A stretch of DNA of 64,000 nucleotides, taken from the NCBI RefSeq assembly GCF_000407165.1, contig NZ_KE136479.1, positions 569,464 to 633,463 on the forward strand, read 5' to 3'. This document shows positions 26,997-37,702 of the stretch, one piece after another (the stretch's first letter is position 1; every line of letters starts with the position of its first letter). Origin of the DNA: Enterococcus haemoperoxidus ATCC BAA-382. GTDB taxonomy: Bacteria; Bacillota; Bacilli; Lactobacillales; Enterococcaceae. A program made the translations under genes and the position numbers. The notes below the pieces were generated by a model that saw nothing but the letters and a program-made list of their open reading frames with translations, was not told the DNA's origin and made no database searches.

Positions 26997-27226
26997 AAAT
27001 CGATGAAAGAACGAGTAGATTTCAAACTAACTGTAGAAGAGAAAGTTGCCATGGCTGAAAGCAACTTCATTAGAGAGATCGAAAGACATTCTGGAGATGA
27101 GCGGAGGAAAAGCCGTTCCGTTACGAGCGTTAATCGTTGGAGGAAAGAGCAATCTTTCGAACTTAGGTGGTACCGCGTGTGTCTATTCACTCGCCCTTGT
27201 ATTTATACAAGGGCGAGTTTTTGTTG
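26997..27226 (+). promoter_or_regulatory. T-box leader (tRNA-sensing) of hisS-aspS
   Basis: The T-box core AGGTGGTACCGCG is at 27165-27177. The competing terminator follows: ACTCGCCCTTGTAT (27189-27202) with ATACAAGGGCGAGT (27205-27218) and a T run. Stem I contains the AGTA loop motif (27014-27017) opposite GACA (27085-27088): UUUC (27020-27023) pairs with GAAA (27081-27084) above and AGAA (27008-27011) with UUCU (27089-27092) below. This puts GAC, an Asp codon, as the specifier. Uncharged tRNA-Asp would then stabilise the antiterminator and turn on both synthetase genes. The specifier call is from hand folding. Confidence 0.9.
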
Positions 27227-27457
27227 TGAATCACCACGACTGGCTTTGCCAGAGTGGATGATGAACAATACTTGGCGAACGAAGAGAGAGAAGTTACCGT
27301 ACTAGGAATCACCAAAAGGCGTAATCTAAACAAAAAGCAATGATCAGCGAAGGAAAAGCATAATCTAATCTTACAACCAGTTCCAAAGCTATTTCAAACC
27401 AATCAATCTTTACCAAAATAAAATACAAACAATGAACACTAAATAGGAGATGAAACA
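27227..27457 (+). other. Long untranslated stretch between T-box terminator and hisS
   Basis: About 230 nt separate the T-box terminator from the hisS start. It contains a small hairpin CTGGCTTTGCCAG and no ORF with a ribosome binding site. Nothing else is recognised in it. Confidence 0.4.
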
Positions 27458-28756
27458 ATGAGTTATCAAAAACCAAAAGGAACCAATGACTTATTACCAG
27501 GAACTTCTGAAAAATGGCAGTTTGTTGAAGAAACAGCACGTTTGATTTTTCGAGACTACCAATATGAAGAAATTCGTACACCAATTTTTGAACACTACGA
27601 AGTCATTTCTCGCAGCGTAGGAGATACAACAGATATCGTGTCAAAAGAAATGTATGATTTTTATGATAAAGGGGATCGTCACATAACCTTACGTCCAGAA
27701 GGAACAGCACCGATTGTTCGTTCATTTGTTGAAAATAAACTATTTGGACCAGAATTTGCAAAACCGTATAAAATGTACTACATGGGACCAATGTTTCGTT
27801 ATGAACGACCACAAGCAGGACGTTTAAGACAATTCCACCAAATCGGAGCAGAAGCATTTGGTAGTGTGAATCCAGCTGTGGATGTTGAAAGTATGGCGAT
27901 GGCGTTAGACTTTTTCAAACAATTAGGCATCCAAAAAATTCGATTAGTGATTAATTCTTTAGGTGATAAAGAGACAAGAGCCGCATATCGTCAAGCTTTG
28001 ATCGACTATTTAGAACCAAAATCGGCTGATTTAAGTGAAGATTCAAAACGTCGTTTGCACGAGAATCCATTAAGGGTTTTAGATAGCAAAGATAAAAAAG
28101 ACAAAGTGATTGTAGCAGATGCTCCTTCAATTCTAGATTATCTAAGCGAGTCATCAAAAGAACATTTTGAAACCGTTAAAGCCATGTTGAACGAATTGAA
28201 CATTCCGTTTGAAGTAGACAGTAATATGGTTCGTGGGTTGGACTATTATACCAATACGATTTTTGAAGTAATGAGTGAAGCACCTGGCATGGGTGCCCAA
28301 TCAACGATCTGCGCCGGCGGACGTTATGATGGATTGGTAGAAGAATTAGGTGGCCCAGCTACACCTGGTTTTGGTTTTGGTATTGGAATCGAACGTGTCT
28401 TGATTACGATGGAAGCAGAAGGCGTTGTGGTTCCAGTGATCAATGAAATCGATGCTTATGTAGTTGGAATCGGTGAGCAAACAAATGTCGAAACACTAAA
28501 ACTGGTTCAAGCAATTCGCAACTTTGGTTTTTCAGCTGATCGTGACTTTATGGATCGTAAAGCCAAAGCCCAATTTAAAACAGCCGCTAAAGTCAATGCT
28601 AAACTTGCTTTGACTTTAGGTGAAACGGAATTAGCAGAAGGCGTTGTAAACGTAAAATCAATGGCCAATCGTAATGAAAAAGCATTTCCACTCTCAGATA
28701 TTTATGAAAGATTTGATGAAGTCTATGATGAAATGATGACAGTGATGTTTGATTAA
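27458..28756 (+). CDS. hisS: Histidyl-tRNA synthetase
   Basis: Class II synthetase that charges tRNA-His, 432 residues. Motif 1 region [11 protein letters not shown], motif 2 [19 protein letters not shown], the histidine-specific [10 protein letters not shown] and motif 3 [11 protein letters not shown] are all present, with the C-terminal anticodon-binding domain. ATG at 27458 after AGGAGATG. Controlled with aspS by the T-box upstream. Confidence 0.97.
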   Translation: MSYQKPKGTNDLLPGTSEKWQFVEETARLIFRDYQYEEIRTPIFEHYEVISRSVGDTTDIVSKEMYDFYDKGDRHITLRPEGTAPIVRSFVENKLFGPEFAKPYKMYYMGPMFRYERPQAGRLRQFHQIGAEAFGSVNPAVDVESMAMALDFFKQLGIQKIRLVINSLGDKETRAAYRQALIDYLEPKSADLSEDSKRRLHENPLRVLDSKDKKDKVIVADAPSILDYLSESSKEHFETVKAMLNELNIPFEVDSNMVRGLDYYTNTIFEVMSEAPGMGAQSTICAGGRYDGLVEELGGPATPGFGFGIGIERVLITMEAEGVVVPVINEIDAYVVGIGEQTNVETLKLVQAIRNFGFSADRDFMDRKAKAQFKTAAKVNAKLALTLGETELAEGVVNVKSMANRNEKAFPLSDIYERFDEVYDEMMTVMFD

Positions 28757-28789
28757 TAAATAGTAAAAAATGAAGAGGAGCAAAAATCA

Positions 28790-30559
28790 ATGGCAAAAAG
28801 AACAGTATACTGTGGAGAAGTTTCTGCAGATTTAGTAGGACAAGTTATTACCTTAAAAGGTTGGGTGCAAAAGCGCCGTGACTTAGGTGGCGTTATTTTT
28901 ATCGATTTACGTGACCGTGAAGGCATTGCACAAGTAGTATTCAATCCGGCACACTCAAAAGAAGCATGGGAAATCGCAGATAAATGCCGTAGCGAATATG
29001 TCATTGAAATTACTGGAGAGTTGACGTATCGTGATAAAGAAGCGATCAACCCTAAAATGAAAACTGGTGAATTTGAAGTGATGGCAACAGATATCACGAT
29101 TTTAAATACAGCAAAAACACCACCGTTTCTAATTGAAGATGAGAACAATGTCGGTGATGAAATTCGCATGAAATACCGTTATTTAGACTTGCGTCGCCCA
29201 CAAATGACAGCAAATCTAAAATTACGTCATGAAGTAACAAAATCGATTCGTCATTATTTAGACGATACTGATTTTATCGATATCGAAACACCTTATTTTG
29301 GTAAATCAACACCAGAAGGCGCACGTGACTACTTAGTTCCTTCACGTGTCCATGCAGGTCATTTTTATGCGTTACCACAATCACCACAAATTTTTAAACA
29401 ATTGTTGATGAATGCAGGTTTCGATCGCTATTATCAAATCGTTCGTTGTTTCCGTGATGAAGATTTACGTGGTGACCGTCAACCAGAATTTACCCAAGTC
29501 GATTTAGAAACAACCTTCTTGTCTCCAGAAGAGATTCAAACAATGACTGAAGAAATGTTAGCGAAAGTAATGCGTGAAACAAAAGGGATCGAAGTGACGT
29601 TACCATTTCCTCGTATCAGTTATGATGAAGCAATGGCACGTTACGGAAGCGACAAACCAGATACACGTTTCGATATGGAATTGATTGATATCGCGGATGT
29701 GGTCAAAGATGTTGACTTCAAAGTGTTCCAAATGGCGCTTGAAAATGGCGGACATGTTAAAGCGTTGAACGCTAAAGGTGCAGCAGATAAATATTCTAGA
29801 AAAGATATGGACAATCTTGGAACATATGTAAGCCAATTTGGTGCCAAAGGACTTGCTTGGTTAAAAGTAGAAGAAGATGGACTAAAAGGACCAATTGCAA
29901 AATTTCTAACAGATGTTTCAGATGACTTGATCAAAGCAACAAATGCTGAAGTTGGCGATATTTTAATGTTCGGTGCGGACAAACCAGAAATCGTTGCAGC
30001 TGCTTTAGGTGCTGTTCGTTCTCGTTTAGGGAAAGAATTAGGGTTGATTGATGAGTCTAAATTCAACTTCCTTTGGGTCGTTGATTGGCCATTATTTGAA
30101 TACGATGAAGAAGCTGGTCGTTACGTTTCTGCTCACCATCCATTCACGCAACCAAAAGAATCTGATATTGAATTACTTTCAACAGATCCAGCGAAAGTTT
30201 ACGCGGAAGCGTATGATATCGTCTTAAATGGGTATGAATTAGGTGGTGGTTCACTACGTATCCATAAACGTGACCTACAAGAAAAAATGTTTGAAACACT
30301 AGGATTTACGAAAGAATCAGCGCAAGAACAGTTTGGATTCTTGCTAGATGCTTTAGACTATGGTTTCCCTCCACACGGTGGAATCGCGTTAGGCTTAGAT
30401 CGTTTAGTAATGTTGTTGGCTGGAGAAAATAATATTCGTGAAGTGATCGCTTTCCCTAAAAACGGAAAAGCAGCTGATCCAATGACAAGTGCTCCAAGTG
30501 TTGTTTCACCATTACAATTATTTGAATTGAATATCGATGTAACTGCGATAGATGAATAA
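28790..30559 (+). CDS. aspS: Aspartyl-tRNA synthetase
   Basis: Class II synthetase of the bacterial type, 589 residues. N-terminal OB-fold anticodon domain ([19 protein letters not shown]), catalytic domain with [11 protein letters not shown] and [16 protein letters not shown], an inserted GAD domain in the middle, and motif 3 [13 protein letters not shown]. 33 bp after hisS with its own GAAGAGGAG box. Confidence 0.97.
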   Translation: MAKRTVYCGEVSADLVGQVITLKGWVQKRRDLGGVIFIDLRDREGIAQVVFNPAHSKEAWEIADKCRSEYVIEITGELTYRDKEAINPKMKTGEFEVMATDITILNTAKTPPFLIEDENNVGDEIRMKYRYLDLRRPQMTANLKLRHEVTKSIRHYLDDTDFIDIETPYFGKSTPEGARDYLVPSRVHAGHFYALPQSPQIFKQLLMNAGFDRYYQIVRCFRDEDLRGDRQPEFTQVDLETTFLSPEEIQTMTEEMLAKVMRETKGIEVTLPFPRISYDEAMARYGSDKPDTRFDMELIDIADVVKDVDFKVFQMALENGGHVKALNAKGAADKYSRKDMDNLGTYVSQFGAKGLAWLKVEEDGLKGPIAKFLTDVSDDLIKATNAEVGDILMFGADKPEIVAAALGAVRSRLGKELGLIDESKFNFLWVVDWPLFEYDEEAGRYVSAHHPFTQPKESDIELLSTDPAKVYAEAYDIVLNGYELGGGSLRIHKRDLQEKMFETLGFTKESAQEQFGFLLDALDYGFPPHGGIALGLDRLVMLLAGENNIREVIAFPKNGKAADPMTSAPSVVSPLQLFELNIDVTAIDE

Positions 30560-30583
30560 ATCTTGACTTAGTTAGAGAATAAC

Positions 30584-30626
30584 AAGCTTTCAATAAACTA
30601 CCTTCGTTTATTGGAAGCTTTTTTTT
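30584..30626 (+). terminator. Terminator of the hisS-aspS operon
   Basis: AAGCTTTCAATAAAC (30584-30598) and GTTTATTGGAAGCTT (30606-30620) with an eight-base T run. Confidence 0.9.
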
Positions 30627-30673
30627 ATCTCACAAGCGAAAATAGCCCTTTCAATAAAAGAGTGGTTCTTTTA

Positions 30674-30736
30674 TAGACGAAATAAAAAATGGGAGAGTGG
30701 ATAAAGATACTGCTCCCATTTTTTTTATTTCGTCTA
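30674..30736. terminator. Long hairpin, terminator of the ROK gene
   Basis: Long arms TAGACGAAATAAAAAATGGG (from 30674) and CCCATTTTTTTTATTTCGTC (to 30735) with a 17-nt loop. It contains A and T runs on both strands and lies 8 bp after the stop codon of the ROK gene. Confidence 0.75.
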
Positions 30737-30743
30737 TTTACAA

Positions 30744-31643
30744 TCATTCGCCATGTCTTTGGATAAAATGAAAATAAGCACCAATCAAATTTGCATTGTT
30801 TCCAACTGCACTTAATACAACAGAAGGAGAAATGAGTTGAGTCAGTGGGCTGATAGAAAGACTATCTAAGATTTTTTTCAGCTCTTGGTTTAAATAATCC
30901 AGTAAAATAGTTTGACTACTGATACCGCCACCGATAACGATATTTTCTGGATCTAGGATCGTTTGAAGGTTCCAGATCTGAAGTGCTAAAGAATTGCAAT
31001 AAGTATGTAAAATACGTTGTGCATCCTGATTCCCATATTTTACTGCTTCAAAAAATAATTCCCCATTAACTTCATTGGTTTGTTTATTGATTGATTTAGC
31101 AAAAGGTTTTAATAGGCTGTAGACACTATTCTTTATAGCAAAAAAATCGGCCATTCCCATTGATGAATTGGTTTGAACAAACGACAACTCTCCTGCAGAT
31201 TGATGAGCGCCTCTAACGATTTGACCATTTACAAGCAAACCACCGCCAACACCTGTACCAAGTACGATCATAATCGCATTGTTTACGCCTTGTAGCTGAC
31301 CTAAATTGATTTCGCCGATAATGGCGCATCGTGCATCATTCTCTACAGCGATAGGACAGTCAAAAATGGATTGATAAAAGGCAAGCATATTCATTTGTCC
31401 AACAAACTCAAGTGAGCCGCCATGAACAGCGAAACCTGTATCGGCATTGATGATTCCTGGCATAGAAATGGAAACGCCGTTGATTGGTTCTGTCTGTTCA
31501 TTGTATAGCTGTTTTAAACAAGTTTTAAACGCATCACTTGTTTTAGGGGTTGCCGTTTTTTGAACAAGCCCTAATGATCCATCAGTCATTAAGCCATATT
31601 TGATGAATGTACCACCAATATCTAACACAAGAATTTTTTTCAT
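30744..31643 (-). CDS. ROK family sugar kinase
   Basis: Sugar kinase or kinase-like protein of 299 residues. ATP-binding N-terminus ILVLDIGGTFIKYGLM, sugar-site VENDARCAIIGE (catalytic Asp of END), LGTGVGGGLLVNG and AGELSF. The zinc-binding CxCGxxGCxE motif of glucokinases and N-acetylmannosamine kinases is absent. Its place beside an RpiR regulator, a cellobiose-type EIIC and a 6-phospho-beta-glucosidase suggests a beta-glucoside kinase, but the substrate is a guess. Divergent from the RpiR gene. Confidence 0.88.
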   Translation of the reverse strand: MKKILVLDIGGTFIKYGLMTDGSLGLVQKTATPKTSDAFKTCLKQLYNEQTEPINGVSISMPGIINADTGFAVHGGSLEFVGQMNMLAFYQSIFDCPIAVENDARCAIIGEINLGQLQGVNNAIMIVLGTGVGGGLLVNGQIVRGAHQSAGELSFVQTNSSMGMADFFAIKNSVYSLLKPFAKSINKQTNEVNGELFFEAVKYGNQDAQRILHTYCNSLALQIWNLQTILDPENIVIGGGISSQTILLDYLNQELKKILDSLSISPLTQLISPSVVLSAVGNNANLIGAYFHFIQRHGE

Positions 31644-31683
31644 CCATGTTCCCTCCTAAATGTTTAAATGAACAAATTGAATT

Positions 31684-31752
31684 CGCTTCCTTTACTTATA
31701 CCAAAAGCTTTACTATAATGTACACATAAATTTAACATAAGTAGGGTAAGCG
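31684..31752. promoter_or_regulatory. Divergent promoter region with a 15-bp dyad
   Basis: CGCTTCCTTTACTTA (31684-31698) and TAAGTAGGGTAAGCG (31738-31752) are inverted copies, 12 of 15 matching. The RpiR promoter, TTTACT (31691-31696), 17 bp, TATAAT (31714-31719), lies between and overlaps the left arm; the right arm reaches to the RpiR start codon. Such a layout fits autoregulation by the RpiR protein. Confidence 0.5.
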
Positions 31753-31753
31753 A

Positions 31754-32491
31754 ATGCTAGAAAAAATATCATCAGTCAAACAGTTGTCTGATGCCGATGA
31801 AGTGCTACAAAATTATATTTTTAGAAATCTAGAAACTGTTTTTACACGTTCTGCTCGAGAAATTGCAGCACAAATTCCATGTTCTCCGTCAACCGTTACC
31901 CGTTTTGTAAGAAAGTGCGGCTTTGATTCCTATCACGATTTTCAACGTTATGTCAAAAATGAAGTAAGCCAACTTGCGGGTAAAGGCATGACTGATACGA
32001 TTTCACTTGAACAGATCTTTGTGAATCAAGTTTTTGCTGAAAATGTACTTGAACAAGTAGAGACAGCCAGTGTTTTATTAAAACAATCAAGTTTCATTTA
32101 CTGCGTAGGAATGGGTTCTTCTGGTATTATGGCCAGTTATGCGGCTCGGAAATTTAATACAATTGGGTTCAAAGCGATGTATTCAAATGAGCCCTACGCA
32201 CCATTTCTGTCTACTCAAATGAAAGAAAACAATAGTGTCATCATTATTTTTTCTAGTTCAGGCGAGACGGCAGAAATCATCGAAATGGTTCAACTTTTAA
32301 AATCTAGCAGCAACCAAATTATCAGTATAACCAATACTCATAATAATACTTTAGCTAGACTTTCAACAATCAATATTCCATATTATATTGAGCATCAACG
32401 GTTGCCATATAATTTTGATTTATCCTCTCAGATACCAACAGTCGCTTTAATTGAATACTTGGTGGCTTTTTGTTTTAACAAGAAAAAATAG
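31754..32491 (+). CDS. RpiR/MurR family transcriptional regulator
   Basis: Sugar-phosphate-responsive regulator of 245 residues. N-terminal helix-turn-helix with SAREIAAQIPCSPSTVTRFVRKCGF (about 33-58), and C-terminal SIS domain that binds phosphosugars (YCVGMGSSGIMASYAARKF, then VIIIFSSSGETAEII). Divergent from the ROK kinase gene and close to PTS and GH1 genes, so probably controls beta-glucoside use. ATG at 31754. Confidence 0.9.
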   Translation: MLEKISSVKQLSDADEVLQNYIFRNLETVFTRSAREIAAQIPCSPSTVTRFVRKCGFDSYHDFQRYVKNEVSQLAGKGMTDTISLEQIFVNQVFAENVLEQVETASVLLKQSSFIYCVGMGSSGIMASYAARKFNTIGFKAMYSNEPYAPFLSTQMKENNSVIIIFSSSGETAEIIEMVQLLKSSSNQIISITNTHNNTLARLSTINIPYYIEHQRLPYNFDLSSQIPTVALIEYLVAFCFNKKK

Positions 32492-32515
32492 TTCATCGTT
32501 CACTTAGCGGACAAC

Positions 32516-32548
32516 GTTTATAATTTGTTTATATCTATCCTTTATACT
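32516..32548 (+). promoter_or_regulatory. Promoter with 11-bp direct repeats, shared with the DUF4822 gene
   Basis: Two copies of GTTTAT, 11 bp apart, within GTTTATAATTTGTTTAT (32516-32532), then TATACT (32543-32548) as -10. No ordinary -35 is at the right distance, so the repeats probably bind an activator. The same 17-mer and -10 context occur at 47323-47377. Confidence 0.6.
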
Positions 32549-32579
32549 AAGTGTAAACGTAGTTAAAAGGAGGAGCGCT

Positions 32580-33371
32580 ATGACTAAAATGCTATTCCAA
32601 AAGATATCAGTCCTGTTTTTTACTTTAATTCTTTTTTCGGCGTGCCAAACTAAAACAGCTGATACAAAACAATCGGTAAAGGAGAGTACAAGTATGACAA
32701 CGGAAAAAAGTAGTACAGGTCAAACAAATGAATTAGAAACAGTTTCAACGAGTAGTACACAACAAGCTAATCAAACTTTTCCAGCGGGAACATTGATTCA
32801 AGCAGTGAGAGAAAATGATGCTGCCAAAGTAGCAACAATACTTCAAGACAAAAACTACGTGATCGATGAAGTGAATGATAAAGGTGAGACGCCGCTATTG
32901 ATCGCAACACATGAAAACTTTATCGACATCGCCAAACAACTGATCGATGCAGGTGCTGATATCAATGTTCAGGATCAAATTTCGGATAGTCCATATCTTT
33001 ATGCTGGAGCCCAAGGGAAAACAGAAATTTTAGCATACATGTTGGACAAACAAGTGCCAGATCAACAAAAAGTGAATCGCTTTGGTGGGAACGCTTTGAT
33101 TCCAGCAGCTGAAAAAGGTCATCTTGAAAATGTGAAATTGCTTTTAAAAGATGGTCGAGCTGCTATTGATCATCAAAATAATTATGGGTATACAGCGTTG
33201 ATCGAAGCGGTCGCGCTAAGAGATGGCTCTGAAATCTATCAACAAATCGTCAAAGTTTTATTAGAAGGTGGAGCCGATAAGACATTGAAAGATAACACTG
33301 GGCGAACAGCTGAAGACTATGCTAGAAGTTTAGGCTATTCCGAAATGCTGAACACACTTCGTTCATATTAA
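32580..33371 (+). CDS. Ankyrin-repeat lipoprotein
   Basis: Exported, lipid-anchored protein of 263 residues. Signal peptide with lipobox LFSAC (Cys22), then a Ser/Thr-rich linker (residues 23-70) and about five ankyrin repeats, for example GETPLLIATHENFIDIAKQL, NALIPAAEKGHLENVKLLL and GYTALIEAVA...IVKVLLEGG. The repeats suggest protein binding on the outer face of the membrane; the partner is unknown. It sits alone between the RpiR gene and the PTS gene and shares its promoter type with the DUF4822 lipoprotein. ATG at 32580 after AAAGGAGGAG. Confidence 0.85.
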   Translation: MTKMLFQKISVLFFTLILFSACQTKTADTKQSVKESTSMTTEKSSTGQTNELETVSTSSTQQANQTFPAGTLIQAVRENDAAKVATILQDKNYVIDEVNDKGETPLLIATHENFIDIAKQLIDAGADINVQDQISDSPYLYAGAQGKTEILAYMLDKQVPDQQKVNRFGGNALIPAAEKGHLENVKLLLKDGRAAIDHQNNYGYTALIEAVALRDGSEIYQQIVKVLLEGGADKTLKDNTGRTAEDYARSLGYSEMLNTLRSY

Positions 33372-33384
33372 TAGTGACAAGACG

Positions 33385-33549
33385 AGGTTGGGACAGAAGT
33401 GTTTAACTCCGAGAAATAAGAAGGAATTTACGAAAATTGCTCTTCAAATTTTTGTGACCAAGTAGGTACTGTGCAACATCAACTCGTACCTTGTTGTGTT
33501 TTACAGCAATTTCGGCTTATTTCCGAAGGAGTTGCTTCTGCGCCCACCG
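33385..33549. repeat. Large imperfect inverted repeat (intergenic element)
   Basis: Nested arms: GGTTGGGACAGAAG with CTTCTGCGCCCACC at the outside, AACTCCGAGAAATAAG with CTTATTTCCGAAGGAGTT, CGAAAATTGC with GCAATTTCG, and GGTAC with GTACC at the centre. The whole 165 bp can fold into one long hairpin. No ORF with a ribosome binding site. Related segments occur at 54815-54923. Confidence 0.6.
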
Positions 33550-33565
33550 TTTATTCGGTTACTAA

Positions 33566-33610
33566 GAGCCTGAAACATAACTTTTTTAGTTATGTTTCAG
33601 GCTCGTTTTT
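33566..33610 (+). terminator. Terminator overlapping the end of the PTS EIIC gene
   Basis: Arms GAGCCTGAAACATAACT (33566-33582) and AGTTATGTTTCAGGCTC (33588-33604), followed on the plus strand by GTTTTTG. The stop codon of the convergent EIIC gene is at the edge of the loop. Confidence 0.85.
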
Positions 33611-34934
33611 GAATTTTCTTGTTCCAGTAAATATTCCTTTTTATCGGCCATCTTGAAGAATGGATACCATACAAGTACATTGACGATCAATAAAACGATG
33701 AAAATCAATAAGTAGTTAAATCCACCTTTTAGTGCCATTGCAATAGGTGCCGGCGTTGTCCAAGGTAAAGCAATCAACGGATTATACTTGGAAAAATCTA
33801 AAATGGATAACATCCCCCAAGCAATGCCACCCATCAATAAAGGAGAGGCAACCATTGGAACAAAGAAGAAAGGATTCAACATCAGTGGCATTCCGAAAAT
33901 AAGTGGTTCATTTACATTAAAAATAACTGGTGGACCTGCTAATTTAAATAAAGATTTGTATCGCTCAGATTTTGCTGTAAACATAGAAATCACTAAACCA
34001 TACGTACTGCCTTGACCACCAAATGAATTGCCGCAAACATATGATACAACAGCCATCGCAAGATAAGGTAGTTCTTGATGTTGTTGGTATGCCGTCATAT
34101 TAGCCAACATATTTGCTGTCATGACAGGCATGACAACACCATAAACCATATTTGGATGAATTCCGAAAAACCATAACATATTTGCCAAAGTAAAGATAAG
34201 GATAATTGCAATAGGTGAACCGGTTAACGATTGTAATGGAGCCTGGATCAAGGTTGTGATAAAAGCGAAAATATTATCAAATGGTGTGAAGGAGAAAAGG
34301 ATTCTGATAATAAAAAAGAAAGCCAGAATAACACCAGATAAAATAGCAGGACTCAATGACTCAGAAACGTTTGAAGGCACTGTATCTGGCATTTTGATTG
34401 TTAGATTTTTTCTGATCAAAAAACCATATAAAACAGCGGTGAAGTAGCCAACAATAATTGCCACAAATAATCCAGTACCGCCTGTATATTGACTGGCAAA
34501 CGCTTCGACGTTATTACTTGCTGTAACGACCGTTTGGGCAGGGAATTTTGTAACGGCTTGTTCCAAGGTATAAGTTTGGATCATTTGCGGCATCAAAATG
34601 AAGAAGGAGCCAATAGCTAAGAGACCAGCAGGTAGTGGGTCATGACCTTCTTTTTTAGAATAGATATAGGCGAAGTTAAATGTTACATAAACTGAAAGCA
34701 AATTGATAGTAGCACCTAATGCTGCATTAAAATGTGCTGTCATACCTGTTTTCGCTAAAAATTCGATCCATTGAGGAATTGGAAAGTTCCCGATGATCAT
34801 CAATAATGCTACACCTAATGTGATCGGTGTTGTTCGCATAAAGGCTTCGGCTAACGCGCTAAAAAATTTACTCCCATTCATTTTTTGAGCAATCGGACCA
34901 ATAAACTTGTTCAGAAATTTTTCTAAAGTCTCCA

Positions 34935-34935
<1 letters not shown>
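33586..34935 (-). CDS. PTS cellobiose/beta-glucoside-type subunit IIC
   Basis: Membrane permease of the lactose/cellobiose EIIC family, 449 residues and about ten membrane segments. Family features are PLLMGGIAWGMLSI, FGIHPNMVYGVV and GQGSTYGLVI, and the pattern FNVNEPLIFGMPLMLNPFFFVP with the substrate-binding NEP. No IIA or IIB gene lies beside it, so these must be supplied from elsewhere. Its start overlaps the GH1 stop by one base (TAATG), so translation is coupled to the glucosidase. Confidence 0.92.
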
Positions 34936-36398
<1,463 letters not shown>

Positions 36399-36448
36399 TC
36401 ATTTCAATATAGTTTGTATAATTAGATCATAGCTGAAAAAAAATAGTT

Positions 36449-36462
36449 TGTAAGCGTTTTTC
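36449..36462. promoter_or_regulatory. cre-like site (CcpA) upstream of the glucosidase
   Basis: TGTAAGCGTTTTTC matches 12 of 14 bases of the cre consensus TGWAANCGNTNWCA. It is 60 bp before the GH1 start, a usual place for carbon catabolite repression. Confidence 0.55.
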
Positions 36463-36469
36463 TTGTATG

Positions 36470-36483
36470 TGCAACGCGTTGCA
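36470..36483. promoter_or_regulatory. Perfect 14-bp palindrome TGCAACGCGTTGCA
   Basis: Self-complementary over all 14 bases and similar in type to LacI-family operators. It lies between the divergent GH1 operon and yitT-like gene, next to the cre-like site. No LacI-family gene is in the window. Confidence 0.5.
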
Positions 36484-36618
36484 AGATTATGAAACACCAA
36501 AACAAAAATAAAAAAATAACCATACTTTTCCTCTAATTAAACGATTGTGCTTTTTTTCCTACCCTAAAGCACGTATAATGAGAATCAAATGAATCAAGTA
36601 AAGTGAGGCTGCTTCTAC

Positions 36619-37494
36619 ATGAAAAAATTCTTTGAAAGTTTACCTGTCCACGATTACACGACAAAACTTTCAGTGTCGATCGTCTATGCGATCTTGGCAT
36701 CTGTTGCGATGAACTTCTTTTATCAACCAGGAAACATTTATTCTAGCGGGATTACTGGATTGGCCCAAATTTTAACCACTTTATCAACAAAGGTTGTAGG
36801 ATTCAAAGTGCCGGTCTCCATTACGTTATATGCGTTGAATATTCCGTTATTTTTCGTAGCTTGGCTCAAAATTGGTAAAAAATTTACGATCTTTACTTTT
36901 TTGACCGTTACATTGACATCGATTTTTATGCAAATCGTGCCGCAAACAAGTCTATCTAACGATCCAATCATTTGTGCGATTTTCGGTGGAGCGGTGATGG
37001 GATCTGGAATTGGATTTGCGTTGAAAAATGGCCTTTCTTCTGGAGGGTTGGATATTTTTAGCATTACAATCCGTAAGAAAACTGGCCGCTCAGTGGGGTC
37101 GATTTCGATGTATTTTAATGGATTGATTATTTTTGTAGCTGGTTACTTATTTGGTTGGCAGTATATGTTTTACAGTGCGCTATCTATTTTTGTGAGTGGA
37201 AAAGTGACAGATGCAGTTTATACGAAACAAAAAAAGATGCAGGTCATGATTATTACAAAAAATCCAGATGCGGTTATTGATGGGATTCAGCAAAAAATGA
37301 GACGAGGTATCACGATCATTCATGAAGCAGAAGGTGCTTATCGGCATGATAAACAGACGCTTTTATTAACCGTTGTAACGCGCTTTGAACTGCCGTCTTT
37401 AGAAGCGGCCATGAAAGAATCTGATCCGTCTGCATTTGTGAGTATTTCGGATAATGTAAAAATACTTGGTCGTTTTTATGAAGAGGATTTATAG
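36619..37494 (+). CDS. YitT family membrane protein (DUF161/DUF2179)
   Basis: Membrane protein of 291 residues: about six hydrophobic segments in the first 200 residues with NIYSSGITGLAQIL and GIGFALKNGLSSGGLDI, then a C-terminal cytoplasmic DUF2179 domain (MIITKNPDAVIDGIQQKM ... TVVTRFELPSL). Function of the family is not settled; a transport role is often suggested. Followed by a terminator. Confidence 0.9.
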   Translation: MKKFFESLPVHDYTTKLSVSIVYAILASVAMNFFYQPGNIYSSGITGLAQILTTLSTKVVGFKVPVSITLYALNIPLFFVAWLKIGKKFTIFTFLTVTLTSIFMQIVPQTSLSNDPIICAIFGGAVMGSGIGFALKNGLSSGGLDIFSITIRKKTGRSVGSISMYFNGLIIFVAGYLFGWQYMFYSALSIFVSGKVTDAVYTKQKKMQVMIITKNPDAVIDGIQQKMRRGITIIHEAEGAYRHDKQTLLLTVVTRFELPSLEAAMKESDPSAFVSISDNVKILGRFYEEDL

Positions 37495-37512
37495 AAGTTA
37501 TAGGAAGTTAAG

Positions 37513-37541
37513 AAATCCAGATAATACTCTGGATTTTTTTG
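37513..37541 (+). terminator. Terminator after the yitT-like gene
   Basis: AAATCCAGA (37513-37521) and TCTGGATTT (37528-37536) with a T run. Confidence 0.9.
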
Positions 37542-37655
37542 TTTGATGTAAATTATGGGACAAAGTTTTTAATACACAGGTTCTTTTAAAGAGACGTAAC
37601 CAATAATTAATTTAAAAGTAGAGATGGCTAATTTCAAAAAAATAATCTCTTTTTC

Positions 37656-37684
37656 TTGAAAAGAGAAGTGAAAACTGTTAAACT
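37656..37684 (+). promoter_or_regulatory. Promoter of the glycolytic operon
   Basis: TTGAAA (37656-37661), 17-bp spacer, TAAACT (37679-37684). It lies 144 bp before cggR, leaving a leader that contains the operator repeats. Confidence 0.65.
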
Positions 37685-37702
37685 AAGTTTGTAAGATTGA
37701 GG

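Noticed and set aside
27003-27305. Two overlapping ORFs of 71 and 100 codons
   Set aside because: They lie on the T-box leader and its terminator, and the reading is an accident of the RNA sequence.
29641-30066. 141-codon antisense ORF in aspS
   Set aside because: Mirror of a well-conserved gene in another frame; Ser/Pro-rich composition is typical of a shadow ORF.
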